DNA of 32,325 bases, taken from contig SLTK01000014.1 in assembly GCA_004347695.1 (NCBI GenBank), forward strand, positions 1-32,325, read 5' to 3'. Position 1 is the stretch's first letter. Each line of letters begins with the position of its first letter. The notes under the pieces are model-generated. The model had not been told where the DNA came from, ran no database searches, and saw only the letters and a program-made list of their open reading frames with translations. Positions 25,566 to 32,325 of this stretch are shown here, one piece after another. This DNA is from Chloroflexota bacterium (GTDB lineage: Bacteria; Chloroflexota; Anaerolineae; Anaerolineales; Anaerolineaceae). Position numbers and translations under genes: made by a program.

Positions 25566-26333
25566 ATGAGTTCTCGCATGGATCGACTTGAAAGCCGCTT
25601 GCAGGCCTTGATCGAGAGTAGCTTGAACCGCCTGCCGTGGCGGAATGCACAGCCGCGTCTGGCGGCTGACGTGGTATCCTCTTTGCGCGCACAACTCGCA
25701 TTGGATGACCGCTCGACCGAGCCGCTGCCAGACAGCTTCAACCTGTTCATGCACCCGGAGAATTGCAAGGCCTGGGAAGCCCATCCGGATTGGGTGAATT
25801 GGCTGAACCAGGTACTGCTTGACATGGCAGTCGAGAGTAACCGCAGCTACGCCCGGGATCCAGAAATTCGCCTCATTCCTGATTCAGATCTGGATGGAAA
25901 AAGTATCCGGACGGTGCTGACTTATCAGGATGTGAATGTTAACTCAACCGCTGTCATGGCGGCCGAGTCTGATCCAATCGAAACCACCCCACCTGAAACC
26001 TGGTCTGGGCCTTATCTGATGCTGGAAAATAGTAAAACGTACCCCATCAACCAAACCGTAGTAAATATAGGAAGGCGGGAAAACAACGACCTGGTGCTGC
26101 CAGACCCGAGAGTATCCCGCGAGCACGCCCAGATACGCCTTATCCACGGCGAGTGCGTCCTTTTCGATCTCAATTCTACCGGCGGCACCTCAGTTAATGG
26201 CCGCCGCGTGAATACCCACAACCTGCGACCGGGGGATGTGATTTCATTTGCGGGGATTAACATCATTTTTGGCCAGGAAACACCTGCTGGCTCGCAAACC
26301 ACTGGCACCTCTCCGGCTCATCTATCCTCTTGA
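25566..26333 (+). CDS. FhaA-like protein (DUF3662-type N-terminus and FHA domain)
   Basis: 255-aa cytoplasmic phosphothreonine-binding protein. The N-terminal about 1-115 (amphipathic start, SFNLFMHPENCKAW, then IRTVLTYQDVNV) resembles the FhaA N-terminal domain found in Actinobacteria. A linker leads to an FHA domain at about 148-238 with IGRRENNDLVL (Arg170), SREHA (Ser184, His187) and NSTGGTSVNG (usual StNGT site with Gly for Asn). FhaA in mycobacteria binds phosphorylated MurJ/MviN and controls peptidoglycan precursor export. It is followed after 13 bp by a second FHA gene, then mtnP and a RodA/PBP gene, resembling the actinobacterial fhaA-fhaB-rodA-pbpA order. The start is probably leaderless. 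Confidence 0.85.
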   Translation: MSSRMDRLESRLQALIESSLNRLPWRNAQPRLAADVVSSLRAQLALDDRSTEPLPDSFNLFMHPENCKAWEAHPDWVNWLNQVLLDMAVESNRSYARDPEIRLIPDSDLDGKSIRTVLTYQDVNVNSTAVMAAESDPIETTPPETWSGPYLMLENSKTYPINQTVVNIGRRENNDLVLPDPRVSREHAQIRLIHGECVLFDLNSTGGTSVNGRRVNTHNLRPGDVISFAGINIIFGQETPAGSQTTGTSPAHLSS

Positions 26334-26346
26334 GACAGAACAATTT

Positions 26347-26778
26347 ATGAGTGGAATCGTAGTACTGATTATTCGCATTTTACTGGCAATTGCGCTTTAC
26401 GCTTTTTTGGGCTGGGCGTTGTACACCATCTGGCGCGACCTGCGGGTTCAGACGCTAATTTTGGCCGCGCAGAAAGCACCCGCTATCACGCTGACGCGTA
26501 TCGGCATGGACGAGTTCGAGCCAGCCAGCTTTCAAAAATCTGAAATTTTCATCGGGCGCGAGCAAACCTCAACGTTACCCCTCCTGGATGAAACGGTTTC
26601 GGGCCGCCACGCGCGCCTGGCTTATCGTCACAATCAATGGTGGGTAGAAGATTTAAAATCGACAAACGGCACCTTCCTCAACGAAGAACCGGTCAACACC
26701 ATGACGGTGCTGGTCTCCGGCGATGAAATTCGGGTCGGCCAAACCGTCATGCGGGTGGAAATTGCGCCGAAAGAATAA
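26347..26778 (+). CDS. FhaB-like membrane-anchored FHA protein
   Basis: 143 aa from the ATG at 26347; the frame is open further upstream but overlaps the first FHA gene. One N-terminal transmembrane helix (about 4-27) is followed by a basic cytoplasmic linker and an FHA domain at about 48-138 with IGREQTS (Arg71), SGRHARL (Ser85, His88) and STNGTF (105-110), all key phosphothreonine contacts intact. Architecture and size match FhaB/FipA, which in mycobacteria couples Ser/Thr-kinase signalling to division and RodA/PBP machinery. No kinase or PP2C phosphatase is in this segment. The Shine-Dalgarno is weak, so coupling to the preceding gene is likely. Confidence 0.85.
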   Translation: MSGIVVLIIRILLAIALYAFLGWALYTIWRDLRVQTLILAAQKAPAITLTRIGMDEFEPASFQKSEIFIGREQTSTLPLLDETVSGRHARLAYRHNQWWVEDLKSTNGTFLNEEPVNTMTVLVSGDEIRVGQTVMRVEIAPKE

Positions 26779-26835
26779 ATCGGGCCTGAGCGGCATCAGA
26801 TTGTAAATGGACACAACCCTCTCAAAGGAATGATC

Positions 26836-27705
26836 ATGGAAGAAAAACCCATCCTCGGCATTATAGGCGGTTCCGGATTTTACGATTTTCCAGGGTTGCA
26901 GAATATTCAAACCGTGGAAGTTGACACGCCGTATGGCAAACCCAGCGCCCCCATCGTAACCGGCACCTTGCATGGGCGCCGGGTGGCGTTTTTAGCACGT
27001 CACGGACTGGGACATACCCTGACGCCAGCCGAGGTCAATTACCGGGCGAATATTTATGCACTCAAAGCGCTGGGCGTTCAATTTGTGGTCGGGGTCAGCG
27101 CCTGTGGTTCACTGCGCCACGATTTCATCCCCGGTCACATGGTCGTCCCGGATCAACTGGTCGATTTTACCCGAGGGCGCACCTCCTCATTTTTTGGCGA
27201 CGGGCTGGTGGCCCATATTGGCGTGGCTGACCCGGTGTGCAAGGAATTATCCGCGCTGCTGGTGACAGCGGCTGACCAGAGTCAGGCCAATGTGCACAAA
27301 GGTGGCGTGTTCATCACCATCGAAGGGCCGCGCTTTTCGACACGTGCCGAGTCCAACCTTTTCCGCGCCTGGGGCATCTCCATTATCGGGATGACCGCCT
27401 GTCCGGAGGCCTTTCTGGCGCGTGAGGCTGAATTAAGTTACGCCATCCTGGCGCATATCACCGATTACGACGTCTGGCACATCACCGAAGCTCCAGTCAG
27501 CGTTGAAATGGTGATACGCACATTAAGCGAAAACACTCAGAAAGCCAGTGAAACCCTATCAAACCTGGTCAAACTGCTGCCGGAGAGAGCAGATTGCAGT
27601 TGCACCCACGCCCTGGCGGACGCAATCATTTCTGACCGGGCGCATATCCCTCCCGAAGCCTTGCAAAAATTGGGTTTGCTGGTGGAGAAGTATCTGCCTT
27701 CGTGA
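26836..27705 (+). CDS. mtnP: S-methyl-5'-thioadenosine phosphorylase
   Basis: 289-aa cytoplasmic trimeric-type phosphorylase cleaving 5'-methylthioadenosine with phosphate to adenine and methylthioribose-1-phosphate (methionine salvage, polyamine by-product). Signatures: IIGGSGFYDFPG, ARHGLGHTLTPAEVNYRANI phosphate-site region, GVSACGSL, TIEGPRFSTRAES, GMTACPEAFLARE, and TDYDVWH, whose paired Asp is the adenine-selecting feature of MTAP rather than inosine-type PNPs. The start is the ATG at 26836, not the one at 26830, because AAAGGA abuts the earlier codon and is spaced 6 nt from the later one. Its TGA overlaps the GTG of the RodA fusion by 4 nt (GTGA). It interrupts an otherwise morphogenesis-like gene order. 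Confidence 0.94.
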   Translation: MEEKPILGIIGGSGFYDFPGLQNIQTVEVDTPYGKPSAPIVTGTLHGRRVAFLARHGLGHTLTPAEVNYRANIYALKALGVQFVVGVSACGSLRHDFIPGHMVVPDQLVDFTRGRTSSFFGDGLVAHIGVADPVCKELSALLVTAADQSQANVHKGGVFITIEGPRFSTRAESNLFRAWGISIIGMTACPEAFLAREAELSYAILAHITDYDVWHITEAPVSVEMVIRTLSENTQKASETLSNLVKLLPERADCSCTHALADAIISDRAHIPPEALQKLGLLVEKYLPS

Positions 27706-30320
27706 GCTTCCTGTTTCCCCCCTCCATTTCAGCGCAAGATTCCATTCAACGCCGGTTGATGTTCCTGGCGGGCATATTCTTGTTCCTGTATTCCGCAGCG
27801 CTGACCCTTTCACCGGCGGTTCGCGTGCATTCCTGGGCGGCAGATTTCCGCTGGCAGCATTGGATGGGTTATTTCGGTTGGCTGGCAGGCTTTTCTCTCC
27901 TTTACCGCCAGCTCAACCACCTGTCTCCCGACCACGATCCCTATTTACTGCCGATCGCCAGCCTGCTGAGCGGTTGGGGGCTGCTCACTATCTGGCGGCT
28001 GGATAATTTCCTGGGTTTGCGCCAAACCCTATGGATGATTCTCGGTTTGGCCGTTATTTATTTGCTGCTGAAGTTCCCCCATTGGATCGATGCTCTGCGA
28101 CGCTATAAATACATCTGGTTGTCCGCTGGTTTGGGTCTGACCGCGCTGACCTTCTTCTTCGGCACCTACCCTGGCGGAGATGGGCCGCGGTTGTGGTTGG
28201 GATGTTGCGGTCTCTACATTCAGCCTTCTGAGCCACTGAAACTGCTATTGATCATCTATCTGGCCGCTTATCTGGCCGGGCAGGTATACATCACCCTCAG
28301 CCTGCCGCAATTGCTGGCTCCCACGTTGATCCTGGCTGGCGCCGCGATAGCCTTGCTGGTAGCCCAGGAAGACCTTGGGACGGCTACCCTGATTATTGCC
28401 ATCTACACGATTGTGGTTTACCTGGCATCGGCTCGCCGGAGGGTTCTTGGCATCAGCCTGGTTTTGCTGCTGGCAGCCGCGATTGCGGGATACGCCATAT
28501 TTCCTGTGATCCGCGTCCGTGTGGATACCTGGTTGAATCCATGGCTCGACCCCGGGGGAAATTCCTATCAGCTGGTTCAGTCTTTCCTGGCTATTGCAAC
28601 CGGCCGCGTCTTCGGAACCGGGCCAGGTCTGGGGAGTCCAGGCTTGATCCCGGTTGCCCAATCCGATTTCATCGCCGCTTCCATTTCAGAAGAAATGGGG
28701 CTGATTGGTTTGGTTGGCATCTTACTGCTGGTTGGCCTGTTCGTATTACGCACGTTCAGTATCGCCATGCGAGCAGCAAATAATTTTCACCGCTTCCTGG
28801 CGGCCGGCCTTGGCTGTTACTTCGCTATCCAGTCCATATTAATCATTGGCGGGAACATTCGCATTCTCCCCCTGACGGGAGTCGCTTTGCCGTTTGTATC
28901 GTATGGCGGATCATCGTTGTTGACAACTTTTACGGCCCTCGGTCTGCTATTGGTCATCAGCAGCAATGAAGAAACAGCTTCTCCAGAGTTGCCCCGCCTC
29001 CGACCTTATCTGGTGACTGGAGCGGCGATTGCGGGGGCGCTGATGGTGCTTGCCCTGGCCGCGGGGTGGTGGTCGGTAGTACGCTCCGATGACCTGCAAT
29101 TTCGTACTGATAACTTGCGCTGGACAATCCATGAACGCTACGTCCCGCGCGGTTCGTTGCTTGACCGCACGAACAGACCGATTTCCATCACGACCGGGCA
29201 GCCGGGCAGCTACACGCGCAGCCTGTTGTACCCTGCGCTGGGGACAACCATCGGTTATTCTGACCCAATTTTTGGCAAGGGCGGATTGGAAGCTGGCCTG
29301 GACGGGTATCTTTCCGGCTTACAAGGCAATGCCGCCTCCACTGTTTGGCTGGCCGAGTGGATCTACGGTCAACCTCCGTCCGGGTTGGATGTGCGTTTAT
29401 CCATCGATCTCGACTTGCAAAGCAGAGCAGATGCAGCCCTTGCCGGTAAAATTGGGGCCGCGGTAATTCTCCATGCAAAAACCGGCGAGGTATTAGCAAT
29501 TGCCTCGCAGCCGTCATTTGACCCTAACCTGATGGATGAAAAATGGGAAGAGTGGCGGAATGATCCGGATGCACCGTTATTAAATCGGGTAACCCAGGGT
29601 GCCTACCCACCCGGAAGCATTCTTGGACCGTTTCTGTATGCCCGTGTCAAACCAACCCTGGATCGCGACCCGGAGCAGTTGAGTTATTCGCTGGATGGTA
29701 AAACGCTGGCATGCGCCCGCGCAGCCGCCGTTCCACTTACCTGGGAGACTGTTGTGGCGGCCGGTTGTCCGGGTGCGCTGGTGGAACTGGGCGCGCGTTT
29801 GTCGGATGGTCAGATGCACGATTTATTTCTGGATTTCGGTTTCTTCAGCTCGCCTGAATTCGAACTCTCCACGATTGCCCCCTCGCCTGACCAACCCGTG
29901 GCAGACACCGTTTTGGCATCCCTCGGGCAGTCAGGCTTGAAGGTGACGCCGCTCCAAATTGCCCTGGCAACGGCTCAACTAAGTAATTCAGGTATGCGGC
30001 CAACCCCACTCCTGGCATCTGCGGTCCGCACCCCCCACCAGGGTTGGGTGGTGCTGCCAACCGGGCATGCAACAACGGTGGATGGCACGTACGCCCAGCC
30101 AGCCAGTTTGAAAACAGATCCCACCTCCGGGCTACCGGTTTGGGATGCCATTGGTCAGGCGCAAACAGATGACGGTCGCCCCATAACCTGGTACATCAGC
30201 GCCACCGTCAATTCCTGGCCGGGCTCTCCACTGGCGCTGGCATTGGTGCTGGAAGAGGACAATCCGGAACAGGCCGAGCAGATCGGCCGTGAACTGATGT
30301 TTGCGGCACTCAATCCCTAG
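27702..30320 (+). CDS. RodA/FtsW-type peptidoglycan glycosyltransferase fused to degenerate class B PBP domain
   Basis: 872-aa membrane protein. Residues 1-425 form a SEDS domain with about 10 helices: PGGDGPRLWLG, the IQPSEPLKL signature, YQLVQSFLAIATG, and SDFIAASISEEMG, whose Asp322 matches the catalytic Asp of RodA, then LPLTGVALPFVSYGGSSLL. A further helix (about 437-462) leads to a PBP-like region resembling PbpA: VPRGSLLDRTNRPI, GKGGLEAGLDGYLSG, LDLQSRADAAL and AAVILHAKTGEVLAIASQPSFDPN. However the acylation motif is Ser639-Ile-Leu-Gly642 (SxxK Lys lost), the SxN position is Gly-Cys-Pro (688-690), and the KTG position is Gln-Ala-Gln-Thr (819-822). Polymerase activity is plausible; transpeptidation is not expected. 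GTG start overlapping mtnP by 4 nt. The usual arrangement is separate rodA and pbpA genes. Confidence 0.88.
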   Translation: MSFLFPPSISAQDSIQRRLMFLAGIFLFLYSAALTLSPAVRVHSWAADFRWQHWMGYFGWLAGFSLLYRQLNHLSPDHDPYLLPIASLLSGWGLLTIWRLDNFLGLRQTLWMILGLAVIYLLLKFPHWIDALRRYKYIWLSAGLGLTALTFFFGTYPGGDGPRLWLGCCGLYIQPSEPLKLLLIIYLAAYLAGQVYITLSLPQLLAPTLILAGAAIALLVAQEDLGTATLIIAIYTIVVYLASARRRVLGISLVLLLAAAIAGYAIFPVIRVRVDTWLNPWLDPGGNSYQLVQSFLAIATGRVFGTGPGLGSPGLIPVAQSDFIAASISEEMGLIGLVGILLLVGLFVLRTFSIAMRAANNFHRFLAAGLGCYFAIQSILIIGGNIRILPLTGVALPFVSYGGSSLLTTFTALGLLLVISSNEETASPELPRLRPYLVTGAAIAGALMVLALAAGWWSVVRSDDLQFRTDNLRWTIHERYVPRGSLLDRTNRPISITTGQPGSYTRSLLYPALGTTIGYSDPIFGKGGLEAGLDGYLSGLQGNAASTVWLAEWIYGQPPSGLDVRLSIDLDLQSRADAALAGKIGAAVILHAKTGEVLAIASQPSFDPNLMDEKWEEWRNDPDAPLLNRVTQGAYPPGSILGPFLYARVKPTLDRDPEQLSYSLDGKTLACARAAAVPLTWETVVAAGCPGALVELGARLSDGQMHDLFLDFGFFSSPEFELSTIAPSPDQPVADTVLASLGQSGLKVTPLQIALATAQLSNSGMRPTPLLASAVRTPHQGWVVLPTGHATTVDGTYAQPASLKTDPTSGLPVWDAIGQAQTDDGRPITWYISATVNSWPGSPLALALVLEEDNPEQAEQIGRELMFAALNP

Positions 30321-30372
30321 AAAGCGCCTACAGGCACTCAGTGGGTAGGCCCGCCGCAATCAGAAAATATAA

Positions 30373-30486
30373 ATGTCATGCTGCCCACACTCACAGAGCA
30401 CCCTTCGGGTGGGGCACTCTGCGAGTGAACGCAGTGAAGCACCTCGAACCTTGCGAAGAGACCCTTCGCTGCGCTCAGGGTGACAT
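30373..30486. repeat. Dispersed intergenic repeat bounded by ATGTCA/TGACAT
   Basis: The 114-bp segment opens ATGTCA and closes TGACAT and contains nested short inverted repeats such as CACCCTTCGGGTG and GAGACCCTTCGCTGCGCTCAGGGTG. It resembles the widespread TGTCACCCTGAGCG...AGCGAAGGGTCTC intergenic repeats of bacterial genomes (recalled, not searched). A sub-part, GAGCACCC with flanking CTCACA, is also found near 22228. It makes up most of the 259-bp gap between the RodA fusion and the epimerase gene; I see no gene in it. Confidence 0.6.
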
Positions 30487-30579
30487 TTTATTTCCAAATT
30501 GATTACTGACGATTAGCGCCATCCTGCTCACAGGGTGTATAAACTGCAGGCGCCGCGCGTTGAAATGGGCTTTATTCTT

Positions 30580-31509
30580 TCATACCAACGGGGAAGACGA
30601 TCCTGATCCCACCAGACCCCTCAATGCTGGCTCGGCGTTTTCAAATGCAAATTGGAATCCCAGGTCGCTCAAACGGGTCGGTACCCCACGCCAGGAATCC
30701 AGGACAACGCTACTCAATTCACCCAGCGCGAGTCGCATGGCAAAAGCAGGCACCGGAAACCAGTACGGCCGGCGTAAAACCCGGCTGATCATCCTCCCCA
30801 GGTCTGCGTTACGCACCGGTTGGGGGGACATCAGATTAAAAGCGCCTGAAGCATCCCGGTTGTTGATTAAATAAGCAATCGCGTTCACTTCGTCATCGAT
30901 GTGAATCCAAGAGATATACTGCCTGCCGTTTCCAATCGGTCCGCCAACGAACATACGGAATGGAAGCAGGAACATTCTTAAAATAAAGACTCCTCGCTCG
31001 AACACCACGCCTGAGCGAATAACCACCCGCCGGATACCCAGTTCTTCGGCTGCGCGGGTTGAACCCTCCCAACGCTGGCAGAGGCTACCCTGGAAATCCG
31101 AACCAGGCGGGCTGGATTCATCCAAAAGCGTATCGCCACTGGTCCGGTAGTATCCGACTGCTGAAGCCTGCACCAGCACTTCCGGGCGCTTTTCTGCCTG
31201 GGTTAACGCCTCCATGATGGCCTGACCCACGAGGAGCCGGCTGGTAACCAACGCTTCCTTGCGTTTGCGCGTCCACAAACCGCCGCCAAGGTTGACCCCT
31301 GCCAGGTTGACGATCGCATCCGTTTCGTTGACCAGGCTGCCCCAGCCGGCGGCGCTGCGACCATCCCACCGCACAAACCGCACTCCCTGGGGGCCGGAAT
31401 GCGCATCAGGGTTACGGCTGAGAACCGTTACTGTATGGTTGTCAGCCAGCAATTTCCGGGTTAATGCCGTTCCAATCAGACCGCTGCCGCCAGCCAGTAG
31501 AATGTGCAT
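30580..31509 (-). CDS. TIGR01777 family epimerase/oxidoreductase (SDR39U1/YfcH-like)
   Basis: 309-aa NAD(P)-binding Rossmann protein of the atypical short-chain dehydrogenase class. N-terminal MHILLAGGSGLIGTAL gives the glycine-rich loop; later VNLAGVNLGGGLWTRKRKEAL, QASAVGYYRTSGD and the C-terminal DUF1731-like part (VLRRPYWFPVPAFAMRLALGE...GFQFAFENAEPALRGL) are typical of TIGR01777. The start is the ATG at 31509 because GAGGAGG lies 5 nt upstream; a longer frame to 31545 would begin before that site. Members are annotated nucleotide-sugar epimerases, but the true substrate is unproven. It stands alone on the minus strand, divergent from the HNH gene. Confidence 0.93.
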   Translation of the reverse strand: MHILLAGGSGLIGTALTRKLLADNHTVTVLSRNPDAHSGPQGVRFVRWDGRSAAGWGSLVNETDAIVNLAGVNLGGGLWTRKRKEALVTSRLLVGQAIMEALTQAEKRPEVLVQASAVGYYRTSGDTLLDESSPPGSDFQGSLCQRWEGSTRAAEELGIRRVVIRSGVVFERGVFILRMFLLPFRMFVGGPIGNGRQYISWIHIDDEVNAIAYLINNRDASGAFNLMSPQPVRNADLGRMISRVLRRPYWFPVPAFAMRLALGELSSVVLDSWRGVPTRLSDLGFQFAFENAEPALRGLVGSGSSSPLV

Positions 31510-31636
31510 TTCAACCTCCTCGCCCTGCGAACGAGCTAACCGCAAACTTTTCCCGATTTCGAAAATAATTGTGAACGGTTGAATGAAACTATCTTAACAC
31601 CTTAGCAAGATACTCACAACTCTCTCCTGACACCCG

Positions 31637-31645
31637 TGCTATAAT
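31637..31645 (+). promoter_or_regulatory. Extended -10 promoter of HNH gene
   Basis: TGCTATAAT, identical to the extended -10 element before clpC, ends 18 bp before the ATG at 31664; AAAGAG lies 6 nt before the start codon. The -35 region is weak. Confidence 0.6.
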
Positions 31646-31663
31646 CAGCCGAAAGAGTAGAAA

Positions 31664-32167
31664 ATGAGCGAAAACGTGCTGGTTCTCAACGCCAACTTTG
31701 AGCCGATCAACGTGTGCAATTTGCGACGAGCAATCGGCCTGATACTAGCGGAACGGGCTGCATTGGTGGTAAATGGCCGGGGGGTTATTCACTCCATCAA
31801 CAGCACTTTTCCGCGCCCATCGATCATTCGGCTACAAAAGATGGTACAGCGGCCGCGTACCAGGGTACGGCTGAACCGCCGCGAAATCTTCCGCCGTGAC
31901 AACTTTACCTGCCAGTATTGCGGCAAACGCTCGCTCGACTTGACCATCGACCATGTAATTCCTCGACATCTGGGCGGGCAGCACACCTGGAAAAATGTCG
32001 TTACCGCCTGCGCCTCATGTAATCACCTCAAGGGCGGCCGGCGTCCCACAGAAGCTAACATGGCACTGCTGCACAACCCGGCGGAACCTCCCGGTTCAGC
32101 GATTTACGTCTTTGGGCGGCACCTGACGGAATATGCAGAATGGGAGCCGTTTCTAAACGGCTGGTAA
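31664..32167 (+). CDS. HNH endonuclease family protein
   Basis: 167-aa protein with a complete C-terminal HNH module: zinc knuckle Cys83-x2-Cys86 (CQYCG), catalytic Asp96-His97 in TIDHVIPRHLGG, Asn111 in TWKNVV, and second knuckle Cys116-x2-Cys119 with Asn120 (CASCN). The N-terminal 75 residues (VLVLNANFEPINVCNLRRAIGLILAERA) match the common stand-alone bacterial HNH subfamily found across Chloroflexota, Actinobacteria and Cyanobacteria, the biological role of which is poorly known. It has its own extended -10 promoter and no neighbouring phage or restriction genes, so it is more likely a housekeeping DNA-processing enzyme than a homing nuclease. Confidence 0.93.
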   Translation: MSENVLVLNANFEPINVCNLRRAIGLILAERAALVVNGRGVIHSINSTFPRPSIIRLQKMVQRPRTRVRLNRREIFRRDNFTCQYCGKRSLDLTIDHVIPRHLGGQHTWKNVVTACASCNHLKGGRRPTEANMALLHNPAEPPGSAIYVFGRHLTEYAEWEPFLNGW

Positions 32168-32224
32168 CGTCGAAAAACCACCCATTTACCCATCCTCGTC
32201 AGAATAAAAAGCAGGTAAAAAAGG

Positions 32225-32325
32225 GGGCTGTCTCAAAAGAATAAATTTGTCATTTATTTCACTACATATGCGGGATGGGGTGGAACCCATCCCCTTGTAT
32301 ATTAGGGGTATGCTAAAGAGACAAG
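32225..32325. mobile_element. Second copy of MITE-like terminus, truncated by window end
   Basis: GGGCTGTCTCAAAAG (32225-32239) and the following bases to 32290 are the reverse complement of 7762-7827 with six differences in 66 bp, all transitions. Beyond 32290 the sequence differs from the first copy and runs off the window without a visible opposite terminus, so this could be another MITE or the end of a full insertion sequence. Confidence 0.55.

Noticed and set aside
30321..30579. Small gene between the RodA fusion and the epimerase
   Set aside because: Short frames lack ribosome sites and the DNA is mostly a dispersed palindromic repeat.
31664..32167. Homing endonuclease or restriction system
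   Set aside because: The HNH protein has the form of the widespread stand-alone subfamily and no intron, intein or modification gene surrounds it.

Overview
The window reads as a gene-dense bacterial chromosome segment, most plausibly from an Anaerolineae-type Chloroflexota (Chloroflexi), possibly a metagenome-assembled genome. This is inference from gene content: an Agl23-type membrane glycosyltransferase with NHL repeats, an actinobacterial/archaeal-type inositol-3-phosphate synthase, RtcB with archease, FhaA/FhaB-like FHA proteins next to a RodA/PBP protein, many LxxC lipoproteins, and dispersed palindromic intergenic repeats. No rRNA or taxonomic marker is present, so the assignment is moderate. 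Base composition looks GC-rich except for one AT-rich gene at 8251-9684.

Layout. 138-7460 (minus strand) is a run of six tightly packed genes: ino1, a NodB-fold deacetylase lipoprotein, a HIT hydrolase and three tandem LysM + M23A (LasA-like) peptidase lipoproteins. The last five overlap or abut and look like a cell-wall remodelling operon. 7461-8250 has no protein gene and holds a putative MITE-like element, a promoter, tRNA-Pro(CGG), a terminator and a long palindrome. 8251-9684 is an AT-rich predicted PD-(D/E)XK nuclease. 9877-12601 has a small lipoprotein facing a minus-strand group of MFS transporter, dual-specificity phosphatase and GNAT acetyltransferase. 12770-16315 is a large Agl23/TIGR03663-like protein with a six-bladed NHL tail. 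16316-16836 is a tandem array of 126-bp repeats containing perfect palindromes.

16837-18187 (minus) holds a four-TM holin-like protein and a tandem GNAT protein. 18320-23569 (plus) holds nagA, clpC and gmd, separated by good promoters and terminators and by an intergenic repeat patch. 23624-25534 (minus) is the rtcB-archease RNA-repair pair. It is divergent, through overlapping -10 boxes, from 25566-30320 (plus): two FHA proteins, MTA phosphorylase, and a RodA-like glycosyltransferase fused to a class B PBP-like domain. A TIGR01777 epimerase (minus) and an HNH endonuclease (plus) finish the window. A second, inverted copy of the MITE-like terminus lies at 32225-32290.

Themes. Much of the window concerns the cell envelope: peptidoglycan hydrolases, deacetylase, amino-sugar catabolism (nagA), nucleotide sugars (gmd), glycosyl transfer (Agl23) and peptidoglycan polymerisation (RodA fusion). 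The most unusual object is that fusion. Its glycosyltransferase half keeps the expected residues, while its penicillin-binding half has lost all three catalytic motifs (SxxK, SxN, KTG), suggesting a built-in pseudo-transpeptidase. Several genes appear leaderless or nearly so.
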